NCBI RefSeq assembly: GCF_949987515.2
Contig: NC_082688.1
Coordinates: forward strand, 80,728,731 to 80,792,730
Length of the DNA: 64,000 nt
Direction: 5' to 3'
Source: Delphinus delphis
Lineage: Eukaryota > Chordata > Mammalia > Artiodactyla > Delphinidae
Shown here piece after piece: positions 1 to 12,093 of the stretch. A program made the translations under genes and the position numbers. Below the pieces are notes generated by a model. The model did not search any database, had not been told where the DNA came from, and saw nothing but the letters and a program-made list of their open reading frames with translations. Within the stretch, counting starts at the first letter, position 1. Each line of letters starts with the position of its first letter.

Positions 1-589
1 CCAATTTCAGTGCCTTTACTGCATCTGTTACATCATTTTGCCCCACTTAGATGGTCACAGGGCCATTTAATTCCTATCAAGTAAATTTAAAGTATAAGCA
101 TGAGTTTTAAAGTAATACCATTTTAAACTACTTGTTCTCACTGAAATAGTAGTGTAACTGGAAGGATAAATAGTTCATTACAATTTTAGTCACTTAATAT
201 ATCATCAGTATTCTAGGAGGAAGTAAATACCTGAATATTTTGTACTTTACAAAATAAACTGGATAAACTGGATAAGGGACTAAAAGTTTTTATACTTGTA
301 TTGCTGAGTCAGGTTGGACCTGCTTCAGTAAGGGCCAAAATTTGTATTTGGCAGTAATCCTCATGTGTTCTCAGAATTTTGGGTTGGTCATTGTCAGTTG
401 CTTAATGCTTACCAAACACTTCCAGGGTTTGAGTCACTGAATTGGCTCATGGTAATTGTGAATCTTGTGGTTTACTGAGTCAAGAGCCAGCAGTGTGTGT
501 GTTTTGGTTGTTTCATTTCCTCCCCAACACTTAATATTGTCAGAGTTTAAAATTTTTTTCTTATCTCTTGGGTTTGAAATAGGATCTAC
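1..589. other. UBAP1 intron 1, no recognised element
   Basis: AT-rich intronic DNA. I see no gene, SINE or clear repeat here. Confidence 0.5.
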
Positions 590-905
590 TGTGTTTTTAT
601 TACCATTTCCCAAAGTTGAGCATCCTTTTTGTATGTTCCTTGGCCATTTGTGCTTCTGTGATGTGTATATTCAAGTTCTCTGCCTATTTTTGAGTTTTCT
701 TTTTTTCTTACTGATTTTTAAGAGTTCTTTATTTATTTTGTATACTAATTATTTGTTAGTTGATGGTTTGCAAATATCCTCTCCCAATTTGTGACTTGTC
801 TTATCTCTTCATAGTCTTTTGATGAGAAAAGTTCATAATTTTAATGAACTGAACTTTTCATATTTAGGAAATCCTCTTCTACTAGGCATGCTGTTTTAAT
901 AAATA
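590..905 (-). repeat. Old LINE-1 fragment (antisense)
   Basis: Phrases typical of reverse-complemented L1M 3' sequence: ccttggccatttgtgcttct, tcaagttctctgcc, and caaatatcctctcccaattt followed by a gtgacttgtctt-like stretch. Diverged and without a coding frame. Confidence 0.6.
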
Positions 906-1027
906 AGAGTATACGTGTCTGTCACGTGGCATCTAATGTGACATTTAGTACCAATATTTGCTTGATTAGAAAGGCCAGCTTCTCAAGAGTTGTGTTTGTA
1001 TTGTCTTTGGAGTTACAGGGCCAGACT

Positions 1028-1321
1028 TTTTTAAAAAAATAAGTTTATTTATTTATTTATTTAGTTTTGGCTGCATTGGGTCTTCGTTGCTGCGCATAGT
1101 TGCGGTGAGCGGGGACTACTCTTTGTTGTGGGTGTGTGGGCTTCTCATTGTGGTTGCTTCTCTTGTTGCAGAGCACGGGCCTTAGGCTCGTGGACTCAGT
1201 AGTTGTGGTGCACGGGCCTAGTTACTCTGCAGCACGTGGGATCTTCCCAGACCAGGGATCGAACCTGTGTCCCCTGAATTGGCAGGCGGATTCTTAACCA
1301 CTGCGCTGCCAGGGAAGTCCT
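1028..1321 (-). mobile_element. Long-form CHR-type SINE
   Basis: Runs from a tail (ttatttattta) through ggctgcattgggtc to the head complement gccagggaagtcc. TSD gggccaga at 1019-1026 and 1322-1329. Confidence 0.85.
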
Positions 1322-1586
1322 GGGCCAGAGGGTTTTAAAAGCAGCTTGAGTTGTGCCTTATACACAGGTTACATATATTTCCCCCAACTGGGAAACTAAT
1401 AGATTTGTGAATGATGTATGCATTTTACAAAATGTTAATAATGTGGTATGACGGTGAGAGAGTTTTCTTGTGCGCACAATTCATGAGTCACTCATTCTGA
1501 GCAGTTAGGATTTCTACTAAAATATGTTCAGAAAGATTTTTTGATATCTAGTCCTGTCTAGTGTGGGCTTTATCAAGAATAATTGT

Positions 1587-1798
1587 GGGTCTTCCCTGGT
1601 GGTGCAGTGGCTGGGTGTCCGCCTGCCGATGCAGTGGACACGGGTTTGTGCCCCGGTCCGGGAGGATCCCGCATGCCGCGGAGCGGCTGGGCTCCTGAGC
1701 CATGGCTGTTGGGCCTGCGCATCCGGAGCCTGTGCTCCGCAATGGGAGAGGCCGCAACAGTGAGAGGCCCGCGTACTGCAAAAAAAAAAAGAAGAATA
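1587..1798 (+). mobile_element. Middle-form CHR-type SINE
   Basis: Head gggtcttccctggtggtgca, B-box region, gcggctgggct segment and A-rich tail. The TSD aagaataattgtgg flanks it on both sides. Confidence 0.88.
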
Positions 1799-1967
1799 AA
1801 GAATAATTGTGGTTTGTGAGAGAGCTGACGTGGAAACATTTTGGAAGAGTTTTTTTGTTTTTATTTTCAAGTAATACAATATTATATAATTAGGATAAAA
1901 TTAGGTGGAATGTAATTACATTAAGTAAAAAGGAGAAATATGTAAATTTTCATAGTTAAACAACTTT

Positions 1968-2318
1968 GGACTTCCCTGGTGGTGCAGTGGTTAAGAATTC
2001 GCCTGCCAATGCAGGGGCCACAGGTTCAAGCCCTGGTCTGGGAAAATCCCACAGGCTGCAGAACAACTAAGCCTGTGAGCCACAACTACTGAGCCTGTGC
2101 TGTAGAGCCCGCGAGCCACAACTACTGAAGCCTGCGTGCCTAGAGCCTGTGCTCTGCAACAAGAGAAGCCACTGCGATGAGAAGCCCGTGCACCACAACA
2201 AAGAGTAGCCCCCTCTTGCCACAACTAGAGAAAGCCCGCACGCAGCAACGACGACCCAAAGCAGCCAAAAATAAATAAAATAATTAAAAAAAACCCCAGA
2301 ACAAAACAAAACAAAACA
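1968..2318 (+). mobile_element. Long-form CHR-type SINE
   Basis: Head ggacttccctggtggtgcag to gcagccaaaaataaataaa, then an (aaaac)n tail. Short TSD acaactt. Confidence 0.85.
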
Positions 2319-2462
2319 ACAACTTGTTCCTGTGTGTGGGGGGGTGTTTTTTGGGTTTTTTTGCTCGTATGTTTATGGTATTTAACTTAAATTAGATACA
2401 TTTAAAAGAATGAAATACTCTTCTTAGTATTGGAGAAACTACATCTGTTTAAAGTTATGATG

Positions 2463-2584
2463 GGGAATTCCCTAGTGGTCCAGTGGTTAGGACTCCGAGC
2501 TTTCACTGCCAAGGGAGCAGGTTCAATCCCTGGTCAGGGAACTAAGATCCTGCAAACCACATGGTGTGGCCAAAAAAAAAAAAA
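2463..2584 (+). mobile_element. Short-form CHR-type SINE
   Basis: ggggaattccctagtggtcc to tgtggcc plus A-tail. TSD approximately aa(g/a)ttatgatg. Confidence 0.85.
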
Positions 2585-2904
2585 AATTATGATGAACATT
2601 GCAAACTGACTAGAACATATATGAGGGAGGATATAGTTTTTCTGTTTTGTTTTTTAAACTCCCTACCCAGTTCTTTGGACTGTGTGGCTCCTATCCACCA
2701 TTAAACCCTTATCTCTTAGGTTATTTTTATAAAAATCTTGAGCGATTTGATTTACTCTGTCATGTATTAAAGCCTCTAAAAACTTTTTTCTTTTTTTCAT
2801 GAGAAGACTATGGAGTACTATGAACTTTGGGAACTGTTCTTCTAAGCAGTTGGATGTTCTGATCCTGGCAAAGATCATGTTGAAATATAAAACATCCACC
2901 AGAC

Positions 2905-3070
2905 TTTAATTATACTGTAAATACTGTATAGTGATATACAGTACACCCTTGGTTATTTGTGAAAGATATGTCCCTAAAGTTTTGAGAATCCTTGCATAAA
3001 TACCATACTTTAGAATGTCTCTCATAGCTTATAGAAGAGTATAATGGAAAATTTTTAGTTACCATCAGAT
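2905..3070. repeat. Possible mariner/Tigger-type MITE relic
   Basis: The phrase cagtacacccttggttattt resembles the end of Tigger2/MER44-like elements. No second terminal repeat is clear. Confidence 0.3.
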
Positions 3071-3194
3071 TTGATGGGTAAATAGAAGAGAACAACAAAG
3101 TTAGAGATTTTGATGCTAAACTCAGCCTTCAGCTACCTTTAATTCCCAATCTTTTGCTGTTTGTCACTGCTGGCTGGCCTATCCCCAGCCTCTT

Positions 3195-3402
3195 TTTTTT
3201 TTTTTTTTTGCGGTACACGGGCCTCTCACCGCTGTGGCCTCTCCCGCCGCAAAGCACAGGCTCTGGACGTGCAGACCCAGCGGCCACGGCCCACGGGCCC
3301 AGCCGCTCTGCGGCATGTGGGATCTTCCCGGACTGGAGCACGAACCCGTGTCCCCTGCATCGGCAGGCGAACTCCCAACCACTGCGCCACCAGGGAAGCC
3401 CC
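3195..3402 (-). mobile_element. Middle-form CHR-type SINE
   Basis: T-run, gcggtacacgggcctctcac, ending ccaccagggaagcc. TSD ccccagcctctttt on both sides. Confidence 0.88.
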
Positions 3403-4043
3403 CCCAGCCTCTTTTAATAACCCTTTGGAGACTCAAGGTCAGACTGGCTTTGCTTGTCTTGTGCTGCATCTTATCATCATGGTCTTAGTCCTAGGCAGGG
3501 TTCATATCCTCATTTCTTCCTTCGTTAAGTAAGAATGGAATCCTCCTAATCCTGACATCTTCCTATAGTTTGTGAGTGTTAATATTTCCTTCTAGAGTTC
3601 AGTGGCAAAGGATATGGGCAGTAACTTCCTATTTTCTCCTTCAGGCAGATTATACCTTATACCACACCATGTATGATAAATGACTCCTTTCTGTGGGTGG
3701 AATTCAAAGTCAAATGTCAGCTAGATTACAAATTATTATATGGAGTGGAATTTAGGGGTAGCTTGTGAATTCTCAAAAAATTTTCTTTCATCAAAGGTTA
3801 CTCTATTTCCAAGTGATAATAACAATAGGAAATCAACCAGCCAACTTACCACAAATTTTGTTCTGAAATACTTTAAAATTACTGAAGGTCTTGAATTGTT
3901 TATATCCTGTCCCATCCATTTTCTGAAACTGGAAATTCTAGCTAGTTCTTATAATTTAATAGGGAATCTAACTTTATCCTTGTAGTAGATAGTTTTTACA
4001 ATAATATTTCACTTACCTGGCTTATTCAGAGACCTCGGTGTTT

Positions 4044-4250
4044 CGTTTTTTTTTCTTTTCTGTACGCGGGCCTCTCACTGTTGTGGCCTCTCCCGTTGTG
4101 GAGCACAGGCTCCAGACGCACAGGCTCAGCGGCCATGGCTCACGGGCCCAGCCGCTCCGCGGCATGTGGGATCCTCCCGGACCGGGGCACGAACCCGTGT
4201 CCCCTGCATTGGCAGCCAGACTCTCAACCACTGCGCCACCAGGGAAGCCC
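4044..4250 (-). mobile_element. Middle-form CHR-type SINE
   Basis: Inverted copy with tgtacgcgggcctctcac and ccaccagggaagccc. TSD cctcggtgttt at 4033 and 4251. Confidence 0.88.
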
Positions 4251-4599
4251 CCTCGGTGTTTTATATAAGTAGAATTTTAAGATAATGGAACGTTTCTTCT
4301 TTGAGAGCCCATGTTAAAATTATTGGTAGATTATTAAATGAGAATCTTTTATAACTATACCTTTTATAATGCAGTCAGTAATAATGTATGGCTTACTCCA
4401 TAATAATGTAGGTCTTACTCCAAATGTCTCTAGGAAGCTATGCTTTTTGAGTTGTTGGGTCTCTGTTTAAAAAAAAATGTTTTTGGTCTGTATGTATTAC
4501 TGGCAGTAAAATTTAATGAAAGAGTGTACATATTGGGTAACTGAGGCTTATTTTATTTAGTATTGTAAGAAATTATATTTAGGCACAGTTCTAGTTTGA

Positions 4600-4850
4600 G
4601 ACGTTCTTGATCTGTCCAACACGATAGCCACATAGTGCAGATATAAAACATTTTTATCATTATGGAAAGTTCTTTTGGACAGCACTGTTCTCGACAGATG
4701 CTTGTCAAATTTTATTGTGCGTGTAGATCACCTGGAGATTGTGGTAAAATGTAGATTCTGATTCAGTAGTTCTGGGTGGGCTTGCGATTGTGTATTTTTA
4801 ATAAGCTCCCAGGTTATGTTGATGTCTCAAGGACCATACTTTGAATAGTA
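4600..4850. repeat. hAT-Charlie (MER5A-like) DNA transposon relics
   Basis: tagatcacctggagat, gtagattctgattcagtagt and ataagctcccaggt match the MER5A pattern. Just before it, ctgtccaacacgatagccac and its complement ttggacagcac suggest a second short hAT-type MITE. Confidence 0.55.
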
Positions 4851-5166
4851 ATTTAAAAAAATAATTTATTTTATTTTTGGGCTGCGTTGGGTCTTTGTTG
4901 CTGTGCGTGGGCTTTCTCTAGTTGCAGCAAATGGGGGCTACACTTTGCTGCGGGGCGTGGGGTTCTCATTGCGGTGGCTTCTCCTTGTTGTGGAGCACGG
5001 GCTCTAGGTGTGTGGACTTCAGTAGTTGTGGTGCACGGGATCAGTAGTTGTGGCTCGCCGGCTTAGTTGCTCCGTGGCATGTGGGATCTTCCCAGACCAG
5101 GGCTCGAATCCGTGTCCCCTGCATTGGCAGACAGATTCGTAACCACTGAGCCACCAGGGAAGTCCC
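4851..5166 (-). mobile_element. Long-form CHR-type SINE
   Basis: ggctgcgttgggtctttgtt to gccaccagggaagtccc. It is inserted at the end of the MER5A-like relic; TSD approximately t(g/c)aatagtaa. Confidence 0.85.
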
Positions 5167-5284
5167 TCAATAGTAAAGTTTTGAATTTACTTTAACGTGA
5201 GGTTGATTTGGGACCTTTTTATGAGATGTTTTCTAAATATATTATAAGCTTTTTAATTAACATCTTTTGCCAGGAGAGATTATA

Positions 5285-5490
5285 TTGTAATGGACAGAAC
5301 TCTGGACAGTGAGTTGAAAGATCTAAAGTTCTAGTTCTGGTTTCCCATTTAAAACTAACCATCTCTTTCAGACTTGAACTTTTTAGTTTGTAGAATGGGG
5401 GTACCTGCTTACATCTCCTAGCATGTGAGGTTCATATAAGATGATGTATGTGATGGTCTTTTCAAAAGTACCTAAGACTTTAACATATAG
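5285..5490 (+). repeat. MIR SINE (old)
   Basis: The order gttctagttctgg, cagacttgaac, tttgtagaatgggggtacct, gaggttcatataagatgatg follows the MIR consensus with heavy divergence. Confidence 0.5.
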
Positions 5491-5869
5491 TTTTAAAAAT
5501 TATAAAGTTTTTAACATATACTTTGTTAGAAGCATAATACTTTTCCACTGTTAGCTAACATTCTTATTTTTCTAAAGCTAATATACTGCATTTTATCCAG
5601 GAATTCTCAGTAACTTTTATTTATTTTTTTATGCTTAATGTTTGTCTTTTTCCATTAGAATTAATTTTAATGAGGGATTTTGTCCTGTTATAGTTGCCAC
5701 TTAGAGAAGTACCAAGCAATAATTGTAGGTACACCTTAAACAGATGTTGAGTGAATGAGGCATGAAGCCTGAGAAATTGCCTTTTGCTGTGACCAGGCAG
5801 GGATAGTTTTTCAAGTGAACAAAATTTGATTGGGAACCAGCAAGGGGGGAACAAAAAAGTAATTATTTA

Positions 5870-6300
5870 GGGACTTCTCTGCTGGTGCAGTGGTTAAGAA
5901 TCCGCCTGCAATGCAGGGGACACAAGTTTGAGCCCTGGTCCAGGAAGATCCCACATGCTGTGGAGCAGCTAAGCCCATGTGCCACAGCTACTGAGCCTGC
6001 GCTCTAGAGCCCATAAGCCACAACTACTGAGCCTGCGTGCTACAACTACTGAGGCCCGCGCGCCTACAGTCCATGCTCCACAACAAAGACAAGCCACCAC
6101 AGTGAGAAGCCTGTGCACCGCAGTGAGAAGCCCGAGCACCACAAGGAAGAGTAGCCCCCACTCGCCACAACTAGAGAAAGCCCATGCACAGCAACAAAGA
6201 CCCAACGCAGCCAAAAATAAATAAATTTAAAAAAAGAAAAAAAAAAGAATTTTCCCTTTCACCCAAAATGTGCACACACACACACACAAAATTAAAAAAA
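5870..6300 (+). mobile_element. Long-form CHR-type SINE with extra 3' segment
   Basis: The SINE body ends with gccaaaaataaataaattt near 6229. About 55 further bases including an (ac)n run at 6273-6288 and a second A-tail come before the TSD aaaagtaattattta, which matches the left flank at 5855. The extra segment therefore seems to have been inserted with the SINE. Confidence 0.8.
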
Positions 6301-6399
6301 AAAAGTAATTATTTAGCTAGTTTTTCAATTGGGGGAAAAGAATAAAAGCCAGATAACATCTCTCTTCACTGTAGAATTCTATTTGCATATTCCTGTGTT

Positions 6400-6741
6400 T
6401 TCTTTCTTTTTATTATTTTTTGGCTGCGTTGGGTCTTCTTTGCTGCACGTGGGCTTTCTCTAGTTGCAGCGAGCAGGGGCTACTCTTCATTGCAGTTTGC
6501 AGGCTTCTCATTGCGGTGGCTTCTCTTGTTGCGGAGCAGGGGCTCTAGGTGTGCGGGCTTCAGTAGTTGCAGCGCGCGGGCTCAGTAGTTGTAGCTCGCG
6601 GGCTCTAGAGTGCAGGCTCAGTAGTTGTGGTGCACAGGCCTAGTTGCTCCGTGGCATGTGGGATCTTCCCGGACCAGGGATCGAACCCGTGTCCCCTGCA
6701 TTGGCAGGTGGATTCTTAACCACTTACTACCCAGGAAGTCC
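6400..6741 (-). mobile_element. Long-form CHR-type SINE
   Basis: ttttttggctgcgttgggtc to cccaggaagtccc, with B-box complement ggatcgaacccgtgtcc. Confidence 0.85.
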
Positions 6742-7300
6742 CAACCTTTTTTTAATTTTTATTTTTAATCTTTAACCTTTATAGAGGGTTTCCTATTTGA
6801 TCTTCAGGGACTCACTTTTAAGTCAATGTAAAAAATGAATGGGTTTCTTATTATGGGTGACAGTCTCTTGGTACCAGCTTTCTTTATTTAGAGTATGTAC
6901 AAGCCATTGAAGTGGGGAAATACTCTTACTAAAATAAGATTTGGTTTAGGAAGGTGAGGAGGTCCCAGTAGACAGTGGTAACTGTTGCTTGTGTTATCTT
7001 ATTTTGTCCTTATAATAACCCTTTTGATTTACTTCATATTAACATTTCTTATATTATTAATCTTTGCTTTTACTTATAAGAAGAATGTGTTTGTTGAGTT
7101 TTGTTATTAGAGATATATTACAACCCGTTTTGATAGATACTTGTACAACAACTAAGATTTGTTGAAAGGTCTGCCATGTGCTTTTTGTTTTCCTTTATTA
7201 GAAATCATTTCATAATAAAATATATGAAGTTATAAAATATAGAAGAAAATTCTTTTGTATATGTATTGTATGTACCTTTAGCTTTAGAAGTAGAGCTCTT

Positions 7301-7523
7301 TTCTTTCTTTCTTTTTTTTTTTTTTTTTTCTGTACGCGGGCCTCTCACTGTTGCGGCCTCTCTCCCATTGCGGAGCACAGGCTCCGGATGCGCAGGCTCA
7401 GCGGCCATGGCTCACGGGCCCAGCCGCTCTGCGGCATGTGGGATCTTCCCGGACTGGGGCACGAACCCGTGTCCCCTGCATCTGCAGACGGACTCTCAAC
7501 CACTGCGCCACCAGGGAAGCCCC
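7301..7523 (-). mobile_element. Middle-form CHR-type SINE
   Basis: Long T-run, tgtacgcgggcctctcac to ccaccagggaagcccc. Perfect TSD tagaagtagagctctt on both sides, indicating a fairly recent insertion. Confidence 0.9.
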
Positions 7524-7639
7524 TAGAAGTAGAGCTCTTAAGACAATTGCCAATAACCTTATTATGTTAATTGCTACGTTCGGTAATCTGAAGCAAATCT
7601 GTTAGTGGATAATTTTCAAAGGATGAGGAGCCTTTGTTG

Positions 7640-8960
7640 ATTTTGTTTCCGAGACTCTAACCACACAGATATCTTTTCTATAACATTTCCTATCCTAATT
7701 TCCCATTTTCTAAAAGGCTTGTCTTTTATGCTTTTTCTTTTTTTGAACCCAGGCCGAATATTGGTCTTTGAACAGGGGGAGTAAATTCTATCATATTATG
7801 TTTATAAATCTATTTAGTTTTATTCTTATTCTACGTTTTCTGTTTACCCTCCCTTTTTCTTGCTTTTTAAAATCTTTTTCTTCCTTTTGATTAATTTTCT
7901 GTATTTGACTTCTTTGCTTTAGTTATTTGAAAGTTGCTCATCCTATTCCTTTTTTTATGTTGGTTGTTGTTAAAATTTTTATGTGTAATTTTTAAATTTA
8001 TTTATTTATTTGGCTGTTCCGGGTCTTAGTTGCTGCATGCAGAATCTTCGTTGTGGTGTATGGTATCTTTAGTTGTGTCATGCGAACTCTGAGTTGTGGC
8101 ATGTGGGATCCAGTTCCCTGATCAGGGATCGAACCTGGGTCCCCTGCATTGGGAGCGTGGAGTATCAGCCAGTGGACACCAGGGAAGTCCAATGTATGTA
8201 ATTTTTATGCATAAAATCCATGTGTACTGTATATGTAATCTCTACAATAAGACAAGTTTGTTTTACTTCCTCCTCTCTCCCAAATTTCTCCCATTTTCAG
8301 GTCACCTCAGATTTTACTTCCAGATCACTTATTTACTTTTATGTCAGGAGTTGCCTTGGACAACGTATATTTTACTGATTTATTTGCCCACTGCTTTTTC
8401 TGATGTTTTCCATTTCTCCTACTTTAGATTAATTTTATGCTTTGGTAAACTATATCTCTGAATTCTTTTTTCAGGGAGGAATCAATGAAGAGTGAATTTT
8501 CAGTCTTTAGATCTTGAAATGTTTTCATTTTGCTCCCTTATTTGGATACTAGGGCTCTAATTTTACAACTGTCCTTAATCAGATTTTTGAAGATAATTGC
8601 TCCATAATTTTATAGCCTCTCTCGTTGATAGTGAGTTCTTGAAGCTAGTCTTATTCTCTTTCCTTTGTATATAACCACTTTCTATCTGGAAGCTGTTTGT
8701 TGTTCAGACTTTTAAAAATCTGGTGATGATCTAAATTTTTGTGATGTGTCTAGATTTCAGTTTTTACCAGTGCATTTTGCTTGGTACTCACCTCTTCTAG
8801 TTTCAAGACTGTGTTATTTATTTATTTAGCTCTTAGAGGTTTTATTTCTCTTTTTCCGTACTCTCAGTTCTCTCCTGAAAGTCCTGGTAGACCAATTTGA
8901 GAACTGCTTAAAACTATTGATCCTGAGCTTGAAACACTTTCACCATGGCATATTTTTTCC
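7640..8960 (-). repeat. Probable old LINE sequence, interrupted
   Basis: T-rich antisense sequence similar in style to the L1M segments elsewhere in the window, but too diverged to place. The small open frames inside show no protein family. Confidence 0.3.
7996..8191 (-). mobile_element. Short/intermediate CHR-type SINE
   Basis: ggctgttccgggtcttagtt, gatcagggatcgaacctggg, ending acaccagggaagtcc. Flanks share a degenerate atgt(atgt)aattttta. Confidence 0.8.
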
Positions 8961-8989
8961 ACCTTCTAAACTCGTCTGTATTTAGGGCT

Positions 8990-9830
8990 GGATTTTTAAA
9001 AATAGCTTTATTAAGGTATAGTTCATATATCACAAAATTCAGTCATTAAAAATGTACAGTTCAAAATAAAAAGTGTACAGTTCAGTGTTTTTTTAGTATT
9101 CACAGTGTGGTGAAACTGCCACTACAGTCTGTTGAAAATGTTCCAGAGCATTTTCAGTACCCCAAAAAGAAACCTCATGTCCATTAGCATTCACTCCCTA
9201 TTCCACTCTCCCCACAGCCCCTAGCAACCACTTATTTACTTTCTGTTTCTGGATTTGCCTATTTTAGACATTTCACATAAATGGAAATATGTAGTCTTTT
9301 GTGACTTGCTTCTTTCATTTAGCGTGTTTTCTGTGTTCAACCATGCCATTTTTTTCCCATAAGTTTATTTTATTTATTTATTTTTGGCTGCGTTGGGTCT
9401 TCGTTGCTGCGCACGGGCTTTCCCTAGTTGCAGCAAGCGGGGGCCACTCTTCATTGTGGTGCGCGGGCTTGCAGTGGCTTCTCTTGTTGAGGAGCATGGG
9501 GTCTAGGTGTGTGGGTTTCAGTAGTTGTGGCATGCAGGCTCAGTAGTTGTGGCACATAGGTTTAGTTGCTCTGCGGCATGTGGGATCTTCCCGGACCAAG
9601 GCTCGAACCTGTGTCCCCTGCATTGGCAGGCACATTCTTAACTACTGCACCACCAGGGAAGCCCCATGCCATTGTTTTTTATTGCCAAATAATATTCCAT
9701 TGTATGTATGTATCATGTTTTATTTATCCATTTGTCAGTTGATGGACAGTTGGGTTGTTTCCACTTTGTCTATGTGGATGTATGTTTTCATTTCTCTCAG
9801 GGATTAACATCTTAAATTTCAAACAGTCTA
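8990..9830 (-). repeat. LINE-1 3' region (antisense), split by a SINE
   Basis: tagctttattaaggtatagt, tattcacagtgtggtgaaac, agcaaccacttatttacttt and ataatattccattgtatgta are hallmark L1M 3'UTR phrases in reverse complement. Confidence 0.7.
9351..9663 (-). mobile_element. Long-form CHR-type SINE inside L1
   Basis: ggctgcgttgggtcttcgtt to ccaccagggaagccc. TSD ccatgccatt at 9341-9350 and 9664-9673. Confidence 0.88.
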
Positions 9831-9924
9831 GTTTGAACTGATAACCGACTTAACTTCAATATCATACAAAGACTCTGATCCTGTATGGTTCTGTACTACC
9901 CCCTTTAAACGTTGTTGTCACAAA

Positions 9925-10009
9925 TTGCAACTTATGTGCAACATGGATGAACCTGGAGGGCATTATGGTAAGTGAAATAAGCCAGGCATAGAAAGACAAT
10001 AGCATAGAT
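9925..10009 (+). repeat. LINE-1 3'UTR fragment (sense)
   Basis: catggatgaacctggagggc and attatggtaagtgaaataag, then gccaggca, are characteristic L1 3'UTR sequence; it resumes after the SINE at 10378. Confidence 0.65.
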
Positions 10010-10377
10010 TTTTTTTTTTTTGGTTGCGTTGGGTCTTCATTGCTGCGGGTGGGCTTTCTTTAGTTGCGGTGAGTGGTGGCTACTCTTCATTGAGGTGTGC
10101 TTGCTTCTCATTGCGGTGGCTTCTCTTGTTGCAGAGCATGGGCTCTAGGCACGTGGGCTTCAGTAGTTGCAGCACATGGGCTCAGTAGTTGCAGCACGTG
10201 GGCTCTAGGGCACGCAGGCTTCAGTAGTTGTGGTGTGTGGGCTCTAGAGCGCAGGCTTAGCAGTTGTGGCGCACGGGCTTAGTTGCTCTGCGGCATGTGG
10301 GATCTTCACAGACCAGGGCTCAAACCCGTGTTCTCTGCATAGGTGGATTCTTAAGCACTGTGCCACCAGGGAAGTCC
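10010..10377 (-). mobile_element. Long-form CHR-type SINE
   Basis: ggttgcgttgggtcttcatt to gccaccagggaagtcc. TSD approximately catagattt. Confidence 0.85.
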
Positions 10378-10484
10378 AGTGACATAGATTTATAATAATT
10401 TTTGTGCATTAAAAAAAATCTGTACTAAATAAAAAGGGGAGTTGGAAACCAAAAACAATACTAGCTGTTAGCCCATTTATTCTT

Positions 10485-10830
10485 TTTTTTAAATAAATTT
10501 ATTTAATTTTGGCTGCGTTGGGTCTTTGTTGCTGTGTGCAGGCTTTCTCTAGTTGCGGGGAGTGGGGGCTACTCTTCGCTGTGGTGCACGGGCCTCTCAT
10601 TGCAGTGGCTTCTCTTGTTGTGGAGCACAGGTTCTAGGTGCACAGGCTTCGGTGGTTGTGGCACGTGGGCTCAGTAGCTGTGGCCTGCAGGCTCTAGAGT
10701 GCGGGCTCAGTAGTTGTGGCTCACGGGCTTAGTTGCTCCACGGCATGTGGGATCTTCCCAGACCAGGGCTCAAACCTGTGTCCCCTGCATTGGCAGGCAG
10801 ATTCTTAACCACTGTGCCACCAGGGAAGTC
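10485..10830 (-). mobile_element. Long-form CHR-type SINE
   Basis: ggctgcgttgggtctttgtt to gccaccagggaagtc. Perfect 17-bp TSD ttagcccatttattctt on both sides. Confidence 0.9.
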
Positions 10831-10988
10831 TTAGCCCATTTATTCTTAGCAGAGGTCTTTATTTCTTCCTGAGGCTTTGAGTTACTGTGGTATTCTGCTA
10901 TTTCAGCCTGAAGGACTTTTAACATTTCTTGTAGGCAACAAACTCTCTCAGGTTTATTTATCTGAGAATGTTTCAGTTTCTCCCTCAT

Positions 10989-11402
10989 TAAAAAAAAAAA
11001 ATTATCTATTTTTTTTGCGCTGTGTCGGGGTCCTAGTTGCGGCATGTGGGATCTTTCATTGCAGTGCGAGGGCTCTTCGTTGCAATGCGTGGGCTTCTCT
11101 CTTTCTGGTGTACAGGCTCAGTAGTTGTGGCACGTGGGCTCTCAGGTTGTGGCATGTGGGCTCCAGAGCACATGGGCTCTGTAGCTCTGGTGCAGGCTCC
11201 AGAGCACGTGGGCTCTGTAGTTGTGGCGTGCAGTCTCCAGAGCGTAGGGCTCTGTAGTTGTGGCATGTGGGCTCTGTAGTTGTGGTGGGCAGGCTTAGTT
11301 GCCCTGTGGCATGTGGGATCCTAGTTCTCTGACCAGGGATCGAACCTGTCCCCTTCATTGGAAGGTGGATTCTTAACCACTGGACCACCAGGGGAGTCCC
11401 CC
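10989..11402 (-). mobile_element. CHR-type SINE, variant long form
   Basis: gcgctgtgtcggggtcctag, repeated gtagttgtggcatgtgggct-like units, ending accaccaggggagtcccc. TSD tccctcatt, shared with the next SINE. Confidence 0.8.
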
Positions 11403-11412
11403 TCCCTCATTT

Positions 11413-11760
11413 TTTGTTTTTTTAATTAATTTATTTTTGGTTGCATTGGGTCTTCCTTGCTGTGCGTGGGCTTTCTCTAGCTGTCGCGAGTGGGGGCTAC
11501 TCTTCTTCATGATGTGCGGGCTTCTCATTGCGGTGGCTTCTCTTGTTGCAGAGCACGGCCTCTAGGTGTGCAGACCTCAGTAGTTGTGGCATGAGGGCTC
11601 AGAAATTGTGGCTCATGGGCTCTAGAGCGCAGGCTCAGTAGTTGCAGCGCACAGGCTTAGTTGCTCAGTAGCATGTGGGATCTTCCTGGACCAGGGCTCA
11701 AACCTGTGTCCCCTCCATTGGCAGATGGATTCCTAACCACTGCGCCACCAGGAAAGTCCC
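11413..11760 (-). mobile_element. Long-form CHR-type SINE at the same target site
   Basis: ggttgcattgggtcttcctt to gccaccaggaaagtccc. Flanked by ccctccctcattttt and ccctccgtcattttt. Confidence 0.85.
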
Positions 11761-12093
11761 CCTCCGTCATTTTTGAAGGACAGTTTTTGCCAGATACAGT
11801 ATTCTTGGTTGACAGTTTTTTTTTTCTTTTGGTAATTTAAATATGTCATCCTCCTCTCTTCTGTCCTCCATAGTTTCTGATTAGAAATTGACTGTTAGTC
11901 TGTTGAGGCTCCCTTGTAAATGATGAGTTGCTTCTCTTGCTTTTAATGATTCATTCTTTTTTTTCAACAGTTTGCTTATAATGTGTCTTGGTTTGAATCT
12001 CTTTGACTTTATCCTACTTGGAGTTCATTGAGCTTCTTGGATTTGTAGATTTGTCTTTCATCAAATCTGGGAAGATTTTGGCCATTATTTTTT

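Noticed and set aside
10100..11760. Regularly repeated gtagttgtggc units, CRISPR-like at first sight
   Set aside because: They are the internal repeats of long-form SINEs in a mammalian genome; spacing is irregular and there are no unique spacers.
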